64,000 nucleotides of DNA from Rana temporaria (taxonomy: Eukaryota > Chordata > Amphibia > Anura > Ranidae). Below the pieces are notes generated by a model. That model had not been told where the DNA came from, did not search any database, and worked only from the letters and a program-made list of their open reading frames with translations. Shown here piece by piece: positions 1 through 11,204 of the stretch; within the stretch, counting starts at the first letter, position 1, and every line of letters starts with the position of its first letter. The position numbers and the translations under genes were made by a program. The stretch is taken from assembly GCF_905171775.1 (NCBI RefSeq), contig NC_053499.1:26228526-26292525 (forward strand). The letters run 5' to 3'.

Positions 1-334
1 CCTTCAATCCGCCCTCAAACAGCTGCTCCATTGTCTCCAGTGTGAAAGTCTGAGGGGCTTTCACACTGGAGCGGTGAGCTAGCAGGACAGAAAGAAAGTC
101 CTGCTAGCCGCATCTTTGGAGCGGTGAAGCAGCGGTGTGTTTACCACTACTCCACCACTCCTGCCTATTGAAATCAATGGGACAGCACGGCTATACCAAC
201 CGCAATGCGCTGCTTCAGCAGCGCATTACGGGTGGTTTTTAACCCTTTCTCGGCCACTAGCGGGGGGTAAAAACACTCCGCTAGAGGCCGAAATGCGCTG
301 CAAATCCGCCCAAATACTAAAGTCTTGTTTTTTT
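1..334. mobile_element. MITE-like repeat, cut by window edge (TTTCACACTGGAGCGGTG type)
   Basis: This is a GC-rich inverted-repeat element with hairpins around CTAGCAGGACAG and GTCCTGCTAGC. It matches a second copy at 20653-21076 over the GGAGCGGTG, GCTAGCGG and CCTTTCTCGGCC blocks. The left end lies outside the window. No coding capacity was seen. It lies in intron 1. Confidence 0.7.
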
Positions 335-356
335 GTGTAAAAATAATAAACATGTT

Positions 357-1051
357 GGGCCAGATTCACATAGAATTGCCCTGGCGCAGCGTATCAGAGA
401 TACGCTACGCCGCCGTATCTTACCTGGCTCTAAGTCGAATCCAGGAAGATTTTGCGCCGTAAGTTATGGCGGCGTAGTGTATCTCTCGGTGCGTATTTAA
501 AATTGGGCGGGTAGGGGGCGTGATTCATTTAAATGAAGCGCGTCCCCGCGCCGATTGAACTGCGCATGCTCCGTTTATGAAATTTCCCGCCGTGCTTTGC
601 GCGAAATGACGTCGCACCGACGTGAGTTACGTCCTTTCCTATTCATGGACGACTTACGCAAAAAAAAAATTTTAATTCGACGCGGGAACGACGCCCATAC
701 TTTAACATGGCAAGTCAATCTATACGCCACAAAATAGCAGCTTTAACTATACGCCGGGAAAAGCCGACTAGCGACGACGTAAGAGAATGCGACGGCCGAG
801 GCGTACCTTCGTGGATCGAAAAAGCTAATTAGCATACCCGACGCAGAAAACGATGCAAACTCCACCCAGCGGGTGCCGAAGTATTGCACCTACGATCCGA
901 AGGCGTACGAAGCCGTACGCCTGTCGGATCGAAGCCAGAAGCCGTCGTATCTTGGTTTGAGGATTCAAACTAAAGATACGACGCAGCAAATTTGAAAGTA
1001 CGCCGGTGTATCAGTAGATACGCCGGCGTACTTGCTCTGAGGATCTGGCCC
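357..1051. mobile_element. 700-bp TIR element, GGGCCAGATCC family, copy 1
   Basis: The ends are GGGCCAGATTC and GATCTGGCCC, flanked by a GTT target duplication. The interior is rich in CGTA and TACG and carries several hairpins of type GTACGCCGTCGTA. It is inserted inside another repeat: joining AACATGTT and ATACTTATCTGC across it restores the GTATAAC block seen at 51500. No transposase ORF is present. Confidence 0.8.
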
Positions 1052-1500
1052 GTTATACTTATCTGCTCTGTGTAATGGTTTTGCACAAAGCAGCTTGGAT
1101 TCTCCTCTTCTCGGGTCCCTCTTCAGCCCTCCTGGCCTCTCCCTCCTCCTGAGTGCCCCCACAGCAAGCAGTTTTCTGTGGGAGCACCCAAGCCGAGCCG
1201 CCAAGAAGTAGAGCAGAAGCGGGAAGGAGTGAGGACCAAGCCATCGGCAGTGTTTGGTGGCTCGGTTCTCAGTGCAGAGATGCCGGGGACAGCGGCAACA
1301 TCATTTTTTTCAGTGGGAGGAAAAATCTGGTTGTGGTCGGTGTCAGTGGATCAGGGCAGTTGATGTTGGGCTCAGGCAAGTACAGAAGTGGCAGTTGGTT
1401 GTGATGGGCAGGGAGTATAGAGGGGCACAGGAGTTCTCAGTGGGGAGAACCATCAACCTGCAAAATCAATCCCGACTGAAGGTGCCTATAGTCAGGGGAA
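1052..1500 (-). repeat. Dispersed repeat (GCAAAACCATTACACAGAGC type), host of the copy-1 insertion
   Basis: Read on the minus strand it contains GAGAAGAGGAGAATCCAAGC, then GCAAAACCATTACACAGAGC and AGATAAGTATAAC. The last block resembles the 3' part of the TTAA-flanked element at 51090-51557. ORFs here, including ATGCCGGGG at 1279, have no similarity to MYBPC3 exon 1 and no donor at the right place, so I treat the stretch as repeat plus plain intron. Boundaries are approximate. Confidence 0.5.
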
Positions 1501-1663
1501 CGTTCTCCTATGCCTGTAGGTACTTGTAGGAACCGTTTGCTGTAATGTCATGTGATTTCCATCGGAAATGCTAGTAGACGTATTCCGTAGTTTATGGCTT
1601 GGCTCTGGATGTCTACACAGAGTTTATTCTTGCACTGACTCCTTGACAATTTTTTCCCCACAG

Positions 1664-1924
1664 CTTTCACCAAGAAGCCAAAGTCAGCTGAAGTGGTAGC
1701 TGGTGGCTCCGTCGTCTTTGACGCTGAGACTGAGAAGGCGGGCGTTAAGGTGAAATGGCAGAAGAACAACGCAGACATCGCTGCTAGCGACAAGTACGTC
1801 ATCAAAGCTGATGGCAAAATCCACTCGCTGACCATCAACAATACAAGTGCTGAAGATGAGGTGGTTTATTCCGTTATCGCCGGGACCTCAAAGGTGAAGT
1901 TCGAGCTCAAAGTGAAAGAACCAG
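1664..1924 (+). CDS. mybpc3: mybpc3 exon 2: Ig domain C0
   Basis: The exon encodes the cardiac-specific C0 immunoglobulin-like domain. Visible landmarks are FTKKPKSAEVVAGGSVVFDA, the core tryptophan in KVKWQKNN, and YSVIAGTSKVKFELKVKEP near the end. It is bounded by a pyrimidine-rich acceptor ending CCCCACAG and the donor G|GTAAGA, phase 1 at both ends. It is 261 nt against about 267 in human, and the missing two codons fall at the very start. C0 in the family contributes to contacts with the myosin regulatory light chain region and actin. The start codon is in exon 1, outside the window. Confidence 0.96.
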
Positions 1925-2611
1925 GTAAGATGAATCAAATCAAACATTGAGCTGAAGTAATAAGCAGTTTTTAACCGGTTAATGACCGGTTTATGAGTAT
2001 ATACGTCGGCAGAATAGCACGGCTGGGCAAAGTGACGTATATTTACGTCACTTTGAATTTCCCGGCATGTGGGTGCGTGCGCTCCACTAGCGGCGCGCAC
2101 GCGAGCTTCGTGATCATGCCCGCGGGACCCGTGTCACAGAGCTGCAGAACGGGGAGAGGCAAGTGTAAACAAGGCATCTCCCCGTTCTGCCTAGTGAAAC
2201 TGACACTGATCGTATGCTCCCTCTCATCGGGAGCAGCGATCAGTGACGTGTCACTCGTAGCCACGCCCCCTAACAGTTAGAATCACTCCCTAGGACACAC
2301 TTAACCTCTTCCTAGCCCCTAGTGGTTAACCCCTTCACTGCCAGTCACTTTTATACAGTAATCAGTGCATTTGTATAGCACTGATCGCTGTATAAATGTG
2401 ACTGGTCCCAAAATAGCGTCAAAAGCGTCCGATGTGTCCGCCATAATGTCGCAGTCACGATAAAAATTGCTGATCGCCACCATTACTATTAAAAAAAAAT
2501 CTTATCAAATAATTAATAATTTTATTAATAATAATTATTAATAACAATTCCATAAATCTATTCCCTATTTTGTATACGCTATAACTTTTGCGCAAACCAA
2601 TCAATAAACGC

Positions 2612-3563
2612 TAGGGATGAGCCTCACGTTCGACTCGAACATCGTATGTTCGATCGCTCGTCGAATTACGAAATTTTTGGGCCTTTCGCTCCAAATTCGA
2701 GTGGCATTTCACGGCCCATAATTCACTGCGGTATCGCAGTGCATTGCTGGCTGATGATTGGCCAAGCATGCACTATGACCCGCATGCTTGGCCAATCACA
2801 GCTTGTAAAAAACGGGTGGCTTTGGCCAATTATGGCTCAGGGGGTTTAGTACATTCCCCACATTATAAAAGGCCGCCTGCAGGTCGGCCTTGTGTAGTGT
2901 GTTGCGGTGGTTAAGAGAGAGAAGACGGAGAGAGAGAGTGTCATTTTTAGTAGGTAGATAGAGCAGGCAGGCTAGTCAGTTCAAGTTACAGTGTGTAGAG
3001 GATATATATGCATCCCAGGTGTTGTATATATATTTATACACTGTATAGTTTTGCTAGATCCGCTCTTCCTAATTTACTGACAGGCAGGCAGGTGATTGTG
3101 CTAGCTGCAGTATTCTCACATGGTGTACTGCCTGTGTCCTCTGCAGTGTGCACCTAAAGCTACGTGGCCTGCGCGAGAGCCGACGTAGAGCTACGGGCTC
3201 TCGCGCAGGGGAGCAGACTTGCCGCCGTAATATGACGATGGGCAGTCGGCAAGTAGTTAAACGAATTTTTCATTTTTTTTCTCTCGCTTTAAGCATCATT
3301 AAAATCACTGCTCCAGAAAAAACAACCGTTTTTAAAACTTTTTTTTCCATTGATACATGTTCCCTGGGGCAAGACCCGGGTTCTCAAAGACGTTTTATGA
3401 CAATAACTTGCATATTAGGCTTTAAAATGAGCAATTTTGAATTCGAACGTTCGAGTCCCATAGACGTCAATGGGGTTCTAAATGTTCGCGCGAACGTTCG
3501 GTCCGATCGAAGGTTCTGGGTGCGAACCGAACGGGGGGGGGGGGGGTGTTCGGCTCATCCCTA
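2612..3563. mobile_element. Non-autonomous hAT-like element, TAGGGATGAGC ends
   Basis: Terminal inverted repeats TAGGGATGAGC and GCTCATCCCTA are flanked by 8-bp duplications ATAAACGC (2604-2611) and ATAAACAC (3564-3571), 7 of 8 identical. An 8-bp duplication fits the hAT superfamily. The empty site (CAATAAACGCTTATT) is visible in the related repeat copy at 26760. The interior holds GTTCGA/TCGAAC-rich subterminal hairpins and a G-run near 3532. It is 952 bp with no transposase. Confidence 0.85.
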
Positions 3564-4104
3564 ATAAACACTTATTGCAATTTTTTACAAAAAATATGTA
3601 CAAGGGAATACGTATCAGCCTGAACTGAGGAAAACAAACTTTTTTTTTTTTTTTTTGGGGGGGGGATATTTATTATAGCAAAAAGTAAAAAATATTGGGG
3701 CAGATCCACGTAGCGGATCGTAATTTTATTCCGGCGTAAGCGTATCGTATTAACGCTACTCCGCCGCAACTTTGAGAGGCAAGTGATGTATTCACAAAGC
3801 ACTTGCCTCTAAAGTTACGGCGGCGTAGCGTAAATCTGCCGGCGTATGGGCGCTGAATTTAAATGTTAAAGATGTGGGTGTGTTTTATGTTAATTTTACT
3901 TGACCCGACGTAAATGACGTTTTTTCTGAACGACGCATGCGCCGTCTGTGGGGGTATCCCAGTGTGCATGCTCGAAATTAACCCGCAACAAGCCAATGCT
4001 TACGACGTGAACGTCATTCTACGCAAACCCCTATTCGCGAACGACTTACGCAAACGACGTAAAATTTTCAAAATTCTACGCGGGAACGACGTCCATACTT
4101 AACA

Positions 4105-4459
4105 TTAAGGCTGCATTCACACTTCGGCGTACAGAATCGCGGCGTTTTGTCCCGCGAATTGCGGCGACAAATAGCGGCGTTTTGTACCGCGATTTTGCGG
4201 CGACAAAACGCCGCGATTGTGAATGCAGCCTAACCCCCTCTATGGAGATGGTTCACATCTCCTATGCCGAACGCCGAAAGCCGCCTGAAAAAAAGGTCCG
4301 GGACTTTTTTTTCAGGCGGCAGGGGTACGGCGTTCGGCGTTCGGCGTGGAGATGTGAACCATCTCCATAGAGGTGCATGTGTTTTCGTCCCTCTGGCGTC
4401 TCGGGGCTGCTGCGGCGTCACACTACAGGCGACAAAACGCCTAGGTGTGAATGGGGGCT
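4105..4459. mobile_element. Nested palindromic elements with GCTGCATTCACA ends
   Basis: The first part (to about 4233) is a fold-back: GGCTGCATTCACAC at the left and GTGAATGCAGCC at the right, with CGCGGCG/CGCCGCG inside. The second part (4234-4459) contains an inverted pair, CTATGGAGATGGTTCACAT and ATGTGAACCATCTCCATAG, at 4240-4372. Removing the block restores the CTTAACATT/CCTCATATAGCAG junction seen in sister elements. No ORF was recognised. Confidence 0.6.
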
Positions 4460-4756
4460 GAGTACGCCTCATATAGCAGGGGTAACTTTACACCGAAAAA
4501 AGACTTACGGAAACGACGTAAAAAAATGCGCCGGCCGGACTTACGTTTGTGGATTCGCGTATCTAGCTAATTTGCATACTCAACGCGGAATTCAACGGAA
4601 GCGCCACCTAGCGGCCAGCGTAAATATTCACCTTAGATCCGACGGCGTACTAAGACGTACACCAGTCGGATCTAGCCCAGCTTCAGGCCTATCTTGTTTT
4701 GTGGATACAAAACAAAGATAGGCTGGAGCAAAATAGAAGTTAGGCGGCGTATCAAT

Positions 4757-4915
4757 TAGAGTTGCCACCTCATCCCTTTCAAAAGGAACACATATGAATT
4801 ACACAGGTTCTGAGGTTAATTTAATGCAGGTAAGGCACCAAATGAGTCTAATTACCACCTTAATTAGCCACAGAACCATGTGTTCTGTTTTAAAGGGATG
4901 AGGTGGCAACCCTAG
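4757..4915. mobile_element. 159-bp hAT-like MITE, TAGRGTTGCCACCTC ends
   Basis: Ends TAGAGTTGCCACCTCATCCC and the reverse complement TAGGGTTGCCACCTCATCCC are flanked by a perfect 8-bp duplication GTATCAAT (4749-4756, 4916-4923). The size and duplication fit a hAT MITE. It is inserted within the 700-bp TIR element, so it is among the younger insertions here. Confidence 0.9.
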
Positions 4916-5137
4916 TATCAATAGATACGCCGTCGTAACTTCTTCGTGGATCTGCCTCATTGTTTTTTTTCAAAATTGTCACTCTATTTTTGTTTATAGA
5001 GCAGAAAATAAAAACCGTAGAGGTGATCAAATACCACCAAAAGAAAGCTATATTTGTGGGGAAATAACGTAAATTTTGTTTTGGGAGCCACGTCGCATGA
5101 CCTTTACCTGCATAATGGTCTGGGTCTTAAGTGGTTA

Positions 5138-5445
5138 ATTGTGAGGACTGGGAGTACAAAGGGGTAAGTTGATGATGGGAATGGGCTTCCCAAACTTTCA
5201 GTTTAAATAATTGTTATTGAGTTTTAATTGAAAGACAGTTTCAAGATACAAATAATTATCTATTCTAGACCAACAAACGGATGTGTCCAGTATAACAAAA
5301 TAAATAAGCTTTGATGGCAAATTGCCAGTTGCAAGAAGCAGCAGTCACAGTTTCAGTCACAGTTTCACAATGAATCTACTTTGGTTTTTTAGGCATATAA
5401 GGTCAACATCCCCTGTTGGTCAAACATATGAGACTCAAGGCAATA
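5138..5445. other. Intron 2 sequence, nothing firmly recognised
   Basis: AT-rich intron sequence. The stretch from about 5215 (ATTGTTATTGAGTTTTAATTG) looks like the reverse-strand 3' end of an L1-type LINE, but no coding part is attached, so it is not called. Confidence 0.4.
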
Positions 5446-5832
5446 ACTAAAGTTGAATATAGCCCTTGCTATAGGAGTAGGCCATTTACATACCTTATCA
5501 TGCCTGACTGGAATACTACCAGGACGTTGCCAAGTACTCACAGGACGTTTCTAAGTGAGGCCTAGTCATCACTGCTCACCTCCACCATCACTGTAGTGAG
5601 CTCTTAAACGGTGACCTCAGAGCTACTGCTTCAGGGGAGAGAAAGAGCATGTGAGGGGGTTTGAATCAGAGAAAGAGCTCACTCCTGTGATGGTGGGGGT
5701 GAGCAGTGGTGACTAGGCCTCATTTAGAAACATCCTGGAAGTACTTAGCAACGTCCTGGGAGTATTCCAGTCAGGCTTCATAAGGTATGTAAATGACCTA
5801 CACCTATAGCAAGGTGTATATTCATCTTTAGT
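5446..5832. repeat. Palindromic (fold-back) repeat, about 390 bp
   Basis: Left-arm blocks ATAGCCCTTGCTATAGG, CATACCTTATCATGCCTGA, GGCCTAGTCATCACTGCTCA and CCACCATCAC recur inverted on the right as CCTATAGCAAGG, TCAGGCTTCATAAGGTATG, TGAGCAGTGGTGACTAGGCC and GTGATGGTGG. The loop is near 5640. It looks like a DNA-transposon fold-back or an inverted duplication; no target duplication was identified. Confidence 0.65.
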
Positions 5833-5910
5833 CAGAGCTGCACAGTTTGTTTTACTCTACGAACATCCTTTAACTGCATAGGCAGCTTTTTTGTAAAAGT
5901 GAACTATCCT

Positions 5911-7461
5911 TTTAACCCCTTATGGACCACCCATGCAGATATACTGCAGGAGGGCAGCCCTCCTGCACGAAATCACGTACCTGTACATGAGTACATGATT
6001 TTGTCCACTGGGCCTGGGGCGAATGCGTGCACCACATTGGACACACAACAGGAGCCAATCAGCGGGTCCTGTGGACCCGCGAGAACGGCGGTCTGCCTAT
6101 GTAAACAAGGCAGATCGCCCGCCCATGGAGATTGTGGGGCAGATCCACAATGAAATTACGCCGGCGTAATTTCAAAATTCCCGCGTCGTATCTTTGTTTT
6201 GAATCCTCAAAACAACATACAACGGCATCTCGGCTAGATCCGACAGGCGTACGTCTTCGTACGCCGTCGGATCTAAGATGCAATTTTTCGGCGGCCGCTA
6301 TGTGGCGTTTCCATCGTATTCCGCGTCAAGTATGCAAATTAGCTATTTCCGACGATCCACAAACGTACGAGCGGCCGTCGCATTTTTTTACGTTGTTTCC
6401 GTTCGGCTTTTTCCAGCGTATAGTTAAAGCTGCTACTCAATGTTAAGTATGGCCGTCGTTCCCGCGTATAATTTTGAAAATTTTACGCCGTTTGCGTAAG
6501 TCGTCCGTGAATGGGGCTGGACGCCATTTACGTTCACGTCGAAAACAATGACGTCCTTGCGACGTCATTTGGAGCAATGCACCCTGGGAGTTTTTACGGA
6601 CGGCGCATGCGCAGTTCGTTCGGCGCGGGGACGCGCTTCATTTAAATGAAACACGCCCCCTACCTCGCCGATTTTGAATTCCGCGCCCTTACGCCGCGAG
6701 AGATACACTACGCTGCCGTAACTTACGGCGCAAATTCGTTGAGGATTCAAACCAAAGCCAAGTAAGTTACAGCGGCGTAGTGTATCTTACATACGCTGTG
6801 CCCGGTGCAGATGTATGTGGATCTGCCCCTGTGTGTTTCTGCTAAGCAGGAACACAGATCTCTGTCTTAACCCAGTCAAAGTACCCCCCTCACAGTTAGA
6901 AAGCACTCCCTAGGGACACATTTAACCCTTTGATCGCCTCTGACGTTAACCCCTTTCTTGCCAGTGTCATTAGTTTTGATTACTGTATTGGGGTCATTGG
7001 TCCCTAAAAGGGGTCAGAAGTGTCAGTTAGGTGTCCAATTTGTCCGCCGCAATGTTGCAGTCCCGCTAAAAATCACTGATCGCCGCCATTACTAGTAAAG
7101 AAGAAATAAATAAATAAAAATTCCATAAATATATCCTATAGTTTGTAGACGCTTGAACTTTTCAGCAAGCCAATCAATATACGCTAATTTTGATTTTTTT
7201 TTTACTAAAAGCATGTAGCAAAATACATATTGGCCAAAAAATTTTTGGTACGTATTTTGTTTATAATGCAAAAAATAAAAACTGCAGAGTTGATCAAATA
7301 CCACCAAAAGAAAGCTCTATTTATGGGAAAAAAGGACATCAATTTTATTTGGGTACAGTGTCGCGCGACCGCGGAATTGTCAGTGAAAGTAAGGCAGTGC
7401 CGTATCGCAAAAAATGGCCCAGTCATTAAGGGGATTAAACTTTCCGGGCTGAAGAGGTTAA
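5911..7461 (+). mobile_element. Ranid repeat ending in GGTTAA, copy 2, with nested TIR element
   Basis: It starts TTTTAACCCCTTATGG and ends GGGCTGAAGAGGTTAA. It shares CAATGTTGCAGTCCCGCTAAA, CAAGCCAATCAATATACGC and ATACCACCAAAAGAAAGCTC with the other copies. It is interrupted at 6136-6827 by a 700-bp TIR element. The ends differ slightly from copy 1 (GGGGATTAAACTTTCCGGGC), suggesting a related subfamily. Confidence 0.65.
6136..6827. mobile_element. 700-bp TIR element, GGGCCAGATCC family, copy 3
   Basis: The ends are GGGGCAGATCCAC and GTGGATCTGCCCC, flanked on both sides by TGT. It lies in the opposite orientation to copy 2 (contains GGCGGCCGCTATGTGGCGTT). Hairpins GGCGTACGTC/GTACGCC and TACGCCGCGAG are present. 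No ORF was seen. It is nested in the ranid repeat 5911-7461. Confidence 0.8.
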
Positions 7462-7651
7462 ACTGAATTTTCAGTTTTGCTTTCAGTTTATTATCCTTTA
7501 TTTTGTGGACTCTTTTGTATGGTCCCTTTCACATGGGTATTATCTCTGAGGAAACAAGGCGTTTGAGGTGTATCCACCCCAGATTGCCAGTCAGCAGCAT
7601 TGCCCATGTGAAAAGGACCTTATATTGTGGAGATGGAAATAAATATACTGG

Positions 7652-8383
7652 GCCGGATTCAGATACATTGCAGTATCTGTCGGCGCGGCATAACGTATCG
7701 CAGATACGGTACGCCGCCGTAACTTAGGGCGCAAGTTCCGTATGCAGAAAGAACTTGCGCCCTTAGTTACGACGGCGTAACGTATGTGTGTCGGCGTAAG
7801 CCCGCCTAATTCAAATGGGGATGATGTGGGCGTGTTTTATGTATATTAACTGTGACCCCACGTATTTGATGTATTTTACGAACGGCACATGCGCTGTTCG
7901 TGAAAAAATCCCAGTGCGCATGCTCGAAATTACACCGCAAGTCGTCATTGCTTTAGACGTGAACGTAACTTACGTACAGCTCTATTCGACTTACGCAAAC
8001 GACGTAAAATTTTCAAAACTCGACACGGGAACGACGTCCATACTTAACATTGGCTATGCCTCATATAGCAGGGGTAACTTTACGCCGAAAAAAGCTAACG
8101 TAAACTACGTAAAAAATGCGCCGGCCGGACGTACGTTTCTGAATCGGCGTATCTACCTAACTAGCATATTCATCGTGTAACTATACGGAAGCGCCACCTA
8201 GCGGCCAGCATAAATATGCAGCCTAAGATACGACGGTGTAAGACACTTACGCCGGTCGGATCTTAGGGGAATCTATGCGTAACTGATTCTATGAATCAGT
8301 CGCATAGTTACGACCACGCACACTTAGAGATACGACGGCGTATCCGGAGATACGCCGTCGTATCTCCGTTCTGAATCTGGCCC
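7652..8383. mobile_element. 700-bp TIR element, GGGCCAGATCC family, copy 4
   Basis: The ends are GGGCCGGATTCAG and CTGAATCTGGCCC, flanked by ACT on both sides. It contains CGCCACCTAGCGGCCAGC and CTCATATAGCAGGGGTAAC, and the subterminal hairpins TACGACGGCGTA and TACGCCGTCGTA. It lies in intron 2. Confidence 0.8.
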
Positions 8384-8573
8384 ACTGTATTTATGGATAG
8401 ACTGTATTAGTTCTGTATTACAGAACATAAGGGAAAATACACCACTTAGGGGAAGTTAAAATATTTTTAAATAGGGAATTTTTAAAGAAGCACATGGTGA
8501 AGATCTAATTATTTATATAAATAATCTGTTGTACAGAAACATAGCTTTCATATAGCTTCTCTATTATGGTAAT

Positions 8574-8765
8574 AAGTGGTTAGCACTTCTGCCTAGCAGC
8601 ACTAGGGTTGTCGGTTCAAATCCCAACCATGGCACTACCTGCTTGGAGTTTGCATGCTCTTTCTGTGCCTGTGTGGGTTTCCTCCGGGTACTCCGATTTC
8701 CTCCCACACTCCAAAGACGTGCTGGTAGGTTAATTGGCTCCTGTCTAAATTGGCCCTAGGATGTG
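8574..8765 (+). mobile_element. tRNA-derived SINE
   Basis: It has a pol III promoter-like head with an A-box-like AGTGGTTAGCACTTCTGCC and a B-box-like GGTTCAAATCC about 50 bp later. The widely conserved SINE body follows: TGTGTGGGTTTCCTCCGGGT, ACTCCGATTTCCTCCCACAC, TCCAAAGACGTGCTGGTAGG, TTAATTGGCTCCTGTCTAAA. The organisation matches known vertebrate tRNA-SINEs; the exact family cannot be fixed here. Confidence 0.8.
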
Positions 8766-8878
8766 TATATTTGACTGTGCTGTAACCATCTTTCTGCTAT
8801 AGCCAGGTCCGAAAGGTGTTAAAAAGCCATGAGACAAAATAACCAATTAGCTGTGTCAAAATTAACCAAACAGAATGC

Positions 8879-9120
8879 TTAAAGAGGAAGTAAACCCTCT
8901 AAAACGTTTCTTTACAAAAAAAACCTGCAAGAGAAAGGCATAATGAGCTAGTATGCATAGCATACTAGCTCATTATGAATTACTTACCTGAGTACGAAGC
9001 CCCCGAAGCGACTCTCATTCCTCTCCTCCGCCACCGCCATGATACCCGAGTGACTTCCGGGTATCGCGGCTCCGTCGCTGTGATTGGCCGGAGCCGCCAC
9101 TAACGGCACGCTCAGTGCCC
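8879..9120. mobile_element. TTAA-flanked repeat, truncated copy
   Basis: It begins TTAAAGAGGAAGTAAACCCT, like the TTAA-flanked elements at 22763 and 51090, and contains a perfect hairpin ATGAGCTAGTATGC/GCATACTAGCTCAT. The right end with TTAA is missing, so the copy is broken. Confidence 0.5.
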
Positions 9121-9533
9121 CTGCGCTGTTGTCTACTGGATATTATGTTCAGTTTCCCTTGTTGCTGAAATTGCTCTTAACATTTTGGAAATTTGGCTTA
9201 CAGGCTCTGTTTGTCTCTGTTTTGCCCTTTGTATGAGATGAATATACTGTATACTAGGATATATCCTTTTTTGTCTTTTGCAAACAAGAAATTCTCTGCA
9301 ATGGGGGTATTTGTGAAATATGTATAAATAGCATAGAAAGTAAAAGGAATATTCTACAAAAGAGGAACTGGGAGATTTCTGATGGTGCAAGCAAGTTTAC
9401 AGGTTGACACATTCAGTTCCTGTTAGGAAAATGGAAGTGTTTGTACTTTTACTTTGACTCTTCTAAAAAAAAATGTTGGATTTCAGGTAAACAATTGATT
9501 ATAGCTGATGTCTAGGTGGATATAAAAGACACT
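9121..9533. other. Intron 2 sequence, nothing recognised
   Basis: No exon-like, RNA-like or repeat structure that I can name. Only short ORFs without family features are present. Confidence 0.4.
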
Positions 9534-9534
9534 G

Positions 9535-10221
9535 GGCTGGATTCAGGTACATTTGCGCTTTTTTTGCGAGGCGCAGGGCAACGTTTTTGCCCTGCGCCCC
9601 CGCAAATTTACTGCGCTGCCCTTGATTCACGGAGCAGTAGCTCCGTAAATTGCGTAGGCGCGCCAGCAAAATGCCTGGCGTAAGCGCGCGCAATTTAAAT
9701 GATCCCGTAGGGGGCGGGAATCATTTAAATTAGGCGCGTTCCGGCGCCGATCGTAGAGCGCGTGCTTCGTCGGGAAACTTTCCCGACGTGCATTGCGGCA
9801 AATGACGTCGCAAGGACGTCATTTGCTTCAAAGTGAACGTGAATGGCGTCCAGCGCCATTCACGAATCACTTACGCAAACTACGTAAATTTGAAATTTCG
9901 CGACGCGGGAACGACGGGTATACGAAAGACGCCGTACGGAAATGACGTAAACTGCGTACACAGGGCTCGCGTAACGTTGTGAATCATCGTTAGTATGCAA
10001 TTTGCATACTATACGCTGAGCACAACGGGAACGCCACCTAGCGGCCATCGCAAGAATGCAGCCTAAGATATGCGGGCATAAGAGCCTTATGCCGCTCATA
10101 TCTTAGGCTGCAGTCGCCGTAACGAGGTTCCTGAATCAGGAGCATTCGTTACGCCGGGGCAAGTAAGCAATTGCGCTGCGTAACTATGGTTACACAGGCG
10201 CAATTGCTTCTTGAATCCAGC
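9535..10221. mobile_element. 700-bp TIR element, GGGCCAGATCC family, copy 5
   Basis: The ends are GGGCTGGATTCAGG and CTTGAATCCAGCCC. ACT precedes the left end and AACT follows the right, so the duplication is ACT with one extra base. It contains CGCCACCTAGCGGCCATCG. The interior (CAATTGCGCTGCG, GCGCAGGGCAACG) is more diverged than in other copies, so it may be a subfamily. Confidence 0.7.
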
Positions 10222-10739
10222 CCAACTGATTAAAGTGGATGTAATCCCTCCATACACCCAGTGAAGTGAACAGCCTCAGATGATATGCAGAGATGAAACC
10301 AATCCCCCTACATAGGTTTTACATGTATATCTGCTGTCTTCAAATTGTATATACAGTTTAGAAAGTTCAGATCGTGTTAGGAGATTTTCTCTTCCTGTTT
10401 AATGTCTGGGCATACAGCCAAGATAGCTAACATTGCTGATTGGAGGAAAGGCACACACCCCCTCTCATCATAGGCAGAGACTCTCAGGGGTGTTTTGTAT
10501 TAGGACCTGCTCTCTGCTAATCTATTTTAGCAACCTCCCTGGACAGAAGATTCAGGCTGCTTTTGTCTAAAAAGTCTGAGAATTTGTCAGGAGTTACCAG
10601 GCTAACAGAGGAACGGTTCAGGAGAGAGCTACTGGACTTTGGCTCATTGAAGAGAGATAACAAAATACTGCAGATATATGTGCCCAGCTCAAATTTAATG
10701 AATCGGGTCTACATCCACTCTAATGCCGATATGTATTTC
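10222..10739. other. Intron 2 sequence, nothing recognised
   Basis: Unremarkable base composition. The 10563-10856 ORF shows no family features and runs into the adjacent repeat. Confidence 0.4.
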
Positions 10740-11182
10740 TTAAAGCGGATCTTCACTGCATCTGAGCACCATAAAGCAAAAATACTATTTAAGTCATTTT
10801 TATTATTCAAAGCAAACCTCCCCACCCACCCATGTCCCCTTGCTTTATTTTTGTGAGAAATCTCTTTGAAAAACACCTCCCTAGGATCTCTGGCCGTGGC
10901 CATCTTGAGTAAGGGCAAATGATTCATGTAGCATTTACATTCTGCCCTTAGCTCAAGTATAAATACAGGAGAGTGTGTTTAGCTGATAAATCACCCTCCT
11001 CCCCTCCTGAGGAATCCTGGGATGTATGACATCATTTGCCTAGGCAGGAAACCGGGAAGTAACTGAAAAAATTTAAAAACAACGTTTAAAACAATTATGA
11101 TATTACTATCTATTTACTAATGCTAACAGCATTAAGATTAAAAATAATCAATAATGATTGGGAGAGTGAAATTCCTCTTTAA
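10740..11182. mobile_element. TTAA-flanked element
   Basis: It is bounded by TTAA at both ends (TTAAAGCGGATCTTCACTGC and AATTCCTCTTTAA). TTAA target sites are typical of piggyBac or Kolobok elements. Ends AAAGCGGA and TCCTCTTT form short inverted repeats. It is 443 bp and non-coding. Confidence 0.55.
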
Positions 11183-11204
11183 TAAATCATTATTTTTTTA
11201 TCAA

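Larger units (their letters stand above)
3695..4960. mobile_element. 700-bp TIR element, GGGCCAGATCC family, copy 2, with nested elements
   Basis: The ends are GGGGCAGATCCACG and CGTGGATCTGCCTC with ATT on both sides. Family landmarks are CGCCACCTAGCGGCCAGCG, CTCATATAGCAGGGG and CATGCGCCGTC. It is enlarged to about 1.27 kb by insertions at about 4105-4459 and 4757-4915. It sits in the ranid repeat 1971-5137 just after TATTATAGCAAAAAG. Confidence 0.8.
1971..5137 (+). mobile_element. Ranid repeat ending TTAAGTGGTTAA, copy 1, with three nested insertions
   Basis: The left end is TTAACCGGTTAATGACCGG and the right end is GGTCTGGGTCTTAAGTGGTT. Blocks shared with the simpler copy at 26278-27096 are GTGTCCGCCATAATGTCGC, CAAACCAATCAATAAACG, TATTTATTATAGCAAAAAG and ACCACCAAAAGAAAGCT. 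It is interrupted by a hAT-type element (2612-3563) and by a 700-bp TIR element (about 3694-4960) that itself holds further insertions. No protein was recognised. Confidence 0.75.

Noticed and set aside
1279..1404. ATGCCGGGG open frame as possible mybpc3 exon 1
   Set aside because: Exon 1 should encode about MPEPGKKP and end after 25 coding nt with a donor. This frame continues without a donor and lies at the edge of a dispersed repeat.
3148..3564. 138-codon ORF as a host protein
   Set aside because: It lies inside the hAT-like element 2612-3563, reads through GTTCGA-rich hairpins and a G-run, and has no recognisable domain.
8574..8650. A functional tRNA gene
   Set aside because: A- and B-box-like motifs are present, but no cloverleaf can be folded and the sequence continues into a SINE body.
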